Source: Bacillota bacterium (lineage in GTDB: Bacteria > Bacillota > Sulfobacillia > Sulfobacillales > Sulfobacillaceae). From it: a stretch of 64,000 nucleotides of DNA. Shown one piece after another: positions 63,089 to 64,000 of the stretch (the first letter of the stretch is position 1; each line of letters opens with the position of its first letter). The stretch is taken from NCBI GenBank assembly GCA_026627385.1, contig JAPNUR010000004.1, positions 62,001 through 126,000 of the forward strand, written 5' to 3'. The notes below the pieces were generated by a model. That model searched no databases and was not told the DNA's origin. It saw only the letters and a list, made by a program, of their open reading frames with translations. Both the position numbers and the translations under genes were made by a program.

Positions 63089-63233
63089 TCTGGTTGGTCA
63101 GCGCATCCTATCGGGTTAGGGGGTCGGTATGGTTGCGGGTCTCAGCGTCTGAGTGCTGGGCAGTTGTGAGCAAAGGGACGCATCAACCGGTCGGGGTTCT
63201 TCGGCCGATCTCGACCACTGTTTACCGCTATTG

Positions 63234-64000
63234 TTAGGCGTTGGGATAGGCGCGGATCCCCTGTTCGTAATTTTTGGCCATGACACTCAAGCCTTCGTAG
63301 AATAAGTTGGCTGCCAATAGCGACGTGGGAGCTCCCGCCGCATCGTAGGCCGGCGCCACCTCGACGATGTCTAGCCCCACTAACCTCTTGCCGACGAGCG
63401 CCCGGAGACATTCCAACGCTTGCCAACTGGTCAAACCTCCGACCTCGGGGGTGCCTGTCGCCATGGCGTATGCCGGATCGACGACGTCGATATCCCAGGA
63501 CACGTACAGCGGTTCCTGATCCGGCATCATGTCGAGGATAGGGCGCAATGCTTCGGTCACGCCCTGGTGGTGAAAATCCTTGATGGTCCGCACCAAAATA
63601 TGCTGAGACGCTGCATAAGCCAAATCCTCTCGGGAGAACTGCGGGCCGCGAATACCTGCCTGCGCTACGTGGCGCAACAGCCCTTCTTCGAGACTTCGCC
63701 TGAGCCAGGTGCCGTGGGTGTACTTTTGTCCCCAATAGGCATCCCAAAAGTCAAAGTGCGAGTCAAAGTGTATCAAATTAAGGGGACCGTGAATGTAGGC
63801 GAGTTCTTTAAGCACCGGCAGTGTCACCGAATGATCGCCGCCACAAATTAACGGAATGATGCCGTGGTCCAGGATGGGACGGAAGGTATGGGAAATGGCG
63901 TGGGCAGTCTCTTGAAATGACCCGGGAATCACGTCAACATCCCCGTAATCCACCACATTAAAAACCTCAAAAGGACTGACGTCGAGAAACATGTGGTAGG
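63234..64000 (-). CDS. Agmatinase/arginase-family ureohydrolase (N-terminus cut by window edge)
   Basis: Hydrolyses a guanidino compound to urea and an amine. The visible 255 residues contain the manganese sites GGDHS, HFDSHFDFWD, SWDIDVVDP and the late GLDIVEVAPAYD; the THGTWLRRSLEEGLL stretch after the second site is typical of agmatinase/guanidinobutyrase. The start lies beyond the right edge. Near the polyamine-type cluster it could make putrescine from agmatine, but guanidinobutyrate or other substrates are possible. 145 bases without any gene separate it from glpP. Confidence 0.88.
   Translation of the reverse strand, partial: YHMFLDVSPFEVFNVVDYGDVDVIPGSFQETAHAISHTFRPILDHGIIPLICGGDHSVTLPVLKELAYIHGPLNLIHFDSHFDFWDAYWGQKYTHGTWLRRSLEEGLLRHVAQAGIRGPQFSREDLAYAASQHILVRTIKDFHHQGVTEALRPILDMMPDQEPLYVSWDIDVVDPAYAMATGTPEVGGLTSWQALECLRALVGKRLVGLDIVEVAPAYDAAGAPTSLLAANLFYEGLSVMAKNYEQGIRAYPNA

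Noticed and set aside
63089-63233. Hairpin GGTCG...CGACC after glpP as a terminator
   Set aside because: Stem is short, interrupted and has no T-run on either strand.

Overview
The window looks like chromosome of an aerobic, probably chemolithotrophic or mixotrophic Firmicute of the Sulfobacillus type. This is inferred from the mix of gene families (ArgR/T-box/GlpP control, a dabAB inorganic-carbon pump, Bacillus-like cell-wall enzymes), the moderately GC-rich DNA and the frequent GTG/TTG starts. No rRNA or tRNA was seen, so the assignment is tentative.

Layout. 1-1964 (minus): arginine genes argR and argF-argG (argG runs off the left edge), with an ARG box on the argF promoter. 2443-18986 (plus): a catabolic island holding ferredoxin reductase, PucR regulator, Rieske ferredoxin, TetR regulator, two Rieske oxygenases, nucleotidyltransferase-like protein, aldehyde dehydrogenase, APC permease, metallophosphoesterase, formaldehyde-dehydrogenase-like zinc enzyme, DgcA/TMADH-like flavoenzyme and an ETF pair. 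Together these suggest import and stepwise oxidative demethylation of an N-methylated (quaternary ammonium) compound, with formaldehyde detoxification. 19472-23961: dabB and dabA, placed divergently rather than as one operon. 24065-33795: HTH regulator, MFS exporter, L,D-transpeptidase, D,D-carboxypeptidase, a Mur-ligase-like protein lacking canonical MurE motifs, acetyltransferase, acyl-CoA synthetase and an unknown Trp-rich protein.

33837-36571 is a small accessory region: a self-contained regulator with two HTH-like domains fused to a DUF5320-like tail (with a strong internal start), a DUF433/DUF5615-type toxin-antitoxin pair, and gene debris. 36649-43797 is the branched-chain amino-acid block: leuC-leuD (minus), ilvD (plus), then a T-box-controlled ilvM-like/ilvC/leuA operon. 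The leuA product lacks the usual C-terminal regulatory domain and its stop lies against a solitary TnpB insertion element (about 43800-45140). After it come ppc (PEP carboxylase) and a convergent Lrp/AsnC regulator.

48760-57064: glutamine-synthetase-like ligase, SDR, aldehyde dehydrogenase and a polyamine/iron-type ABC importer whose binding protein carries a Tat signal; a TatA gene closes the group. 57045-63088: HAD phosphatase, glycerophosphodiesterase and the glpA-glpB-glpC-glpP operon. That operon starts behind a strong leader terminator, as expected for GlpP antitermination. An agmatinase-family gene (minus) runs off the right edge. The carbon logic is coherent: DabAB raises cell bicarbonate, PEP carboxylase fixes it, and organic amines and glycerol phosphate supply extra carbon and nitrogen.
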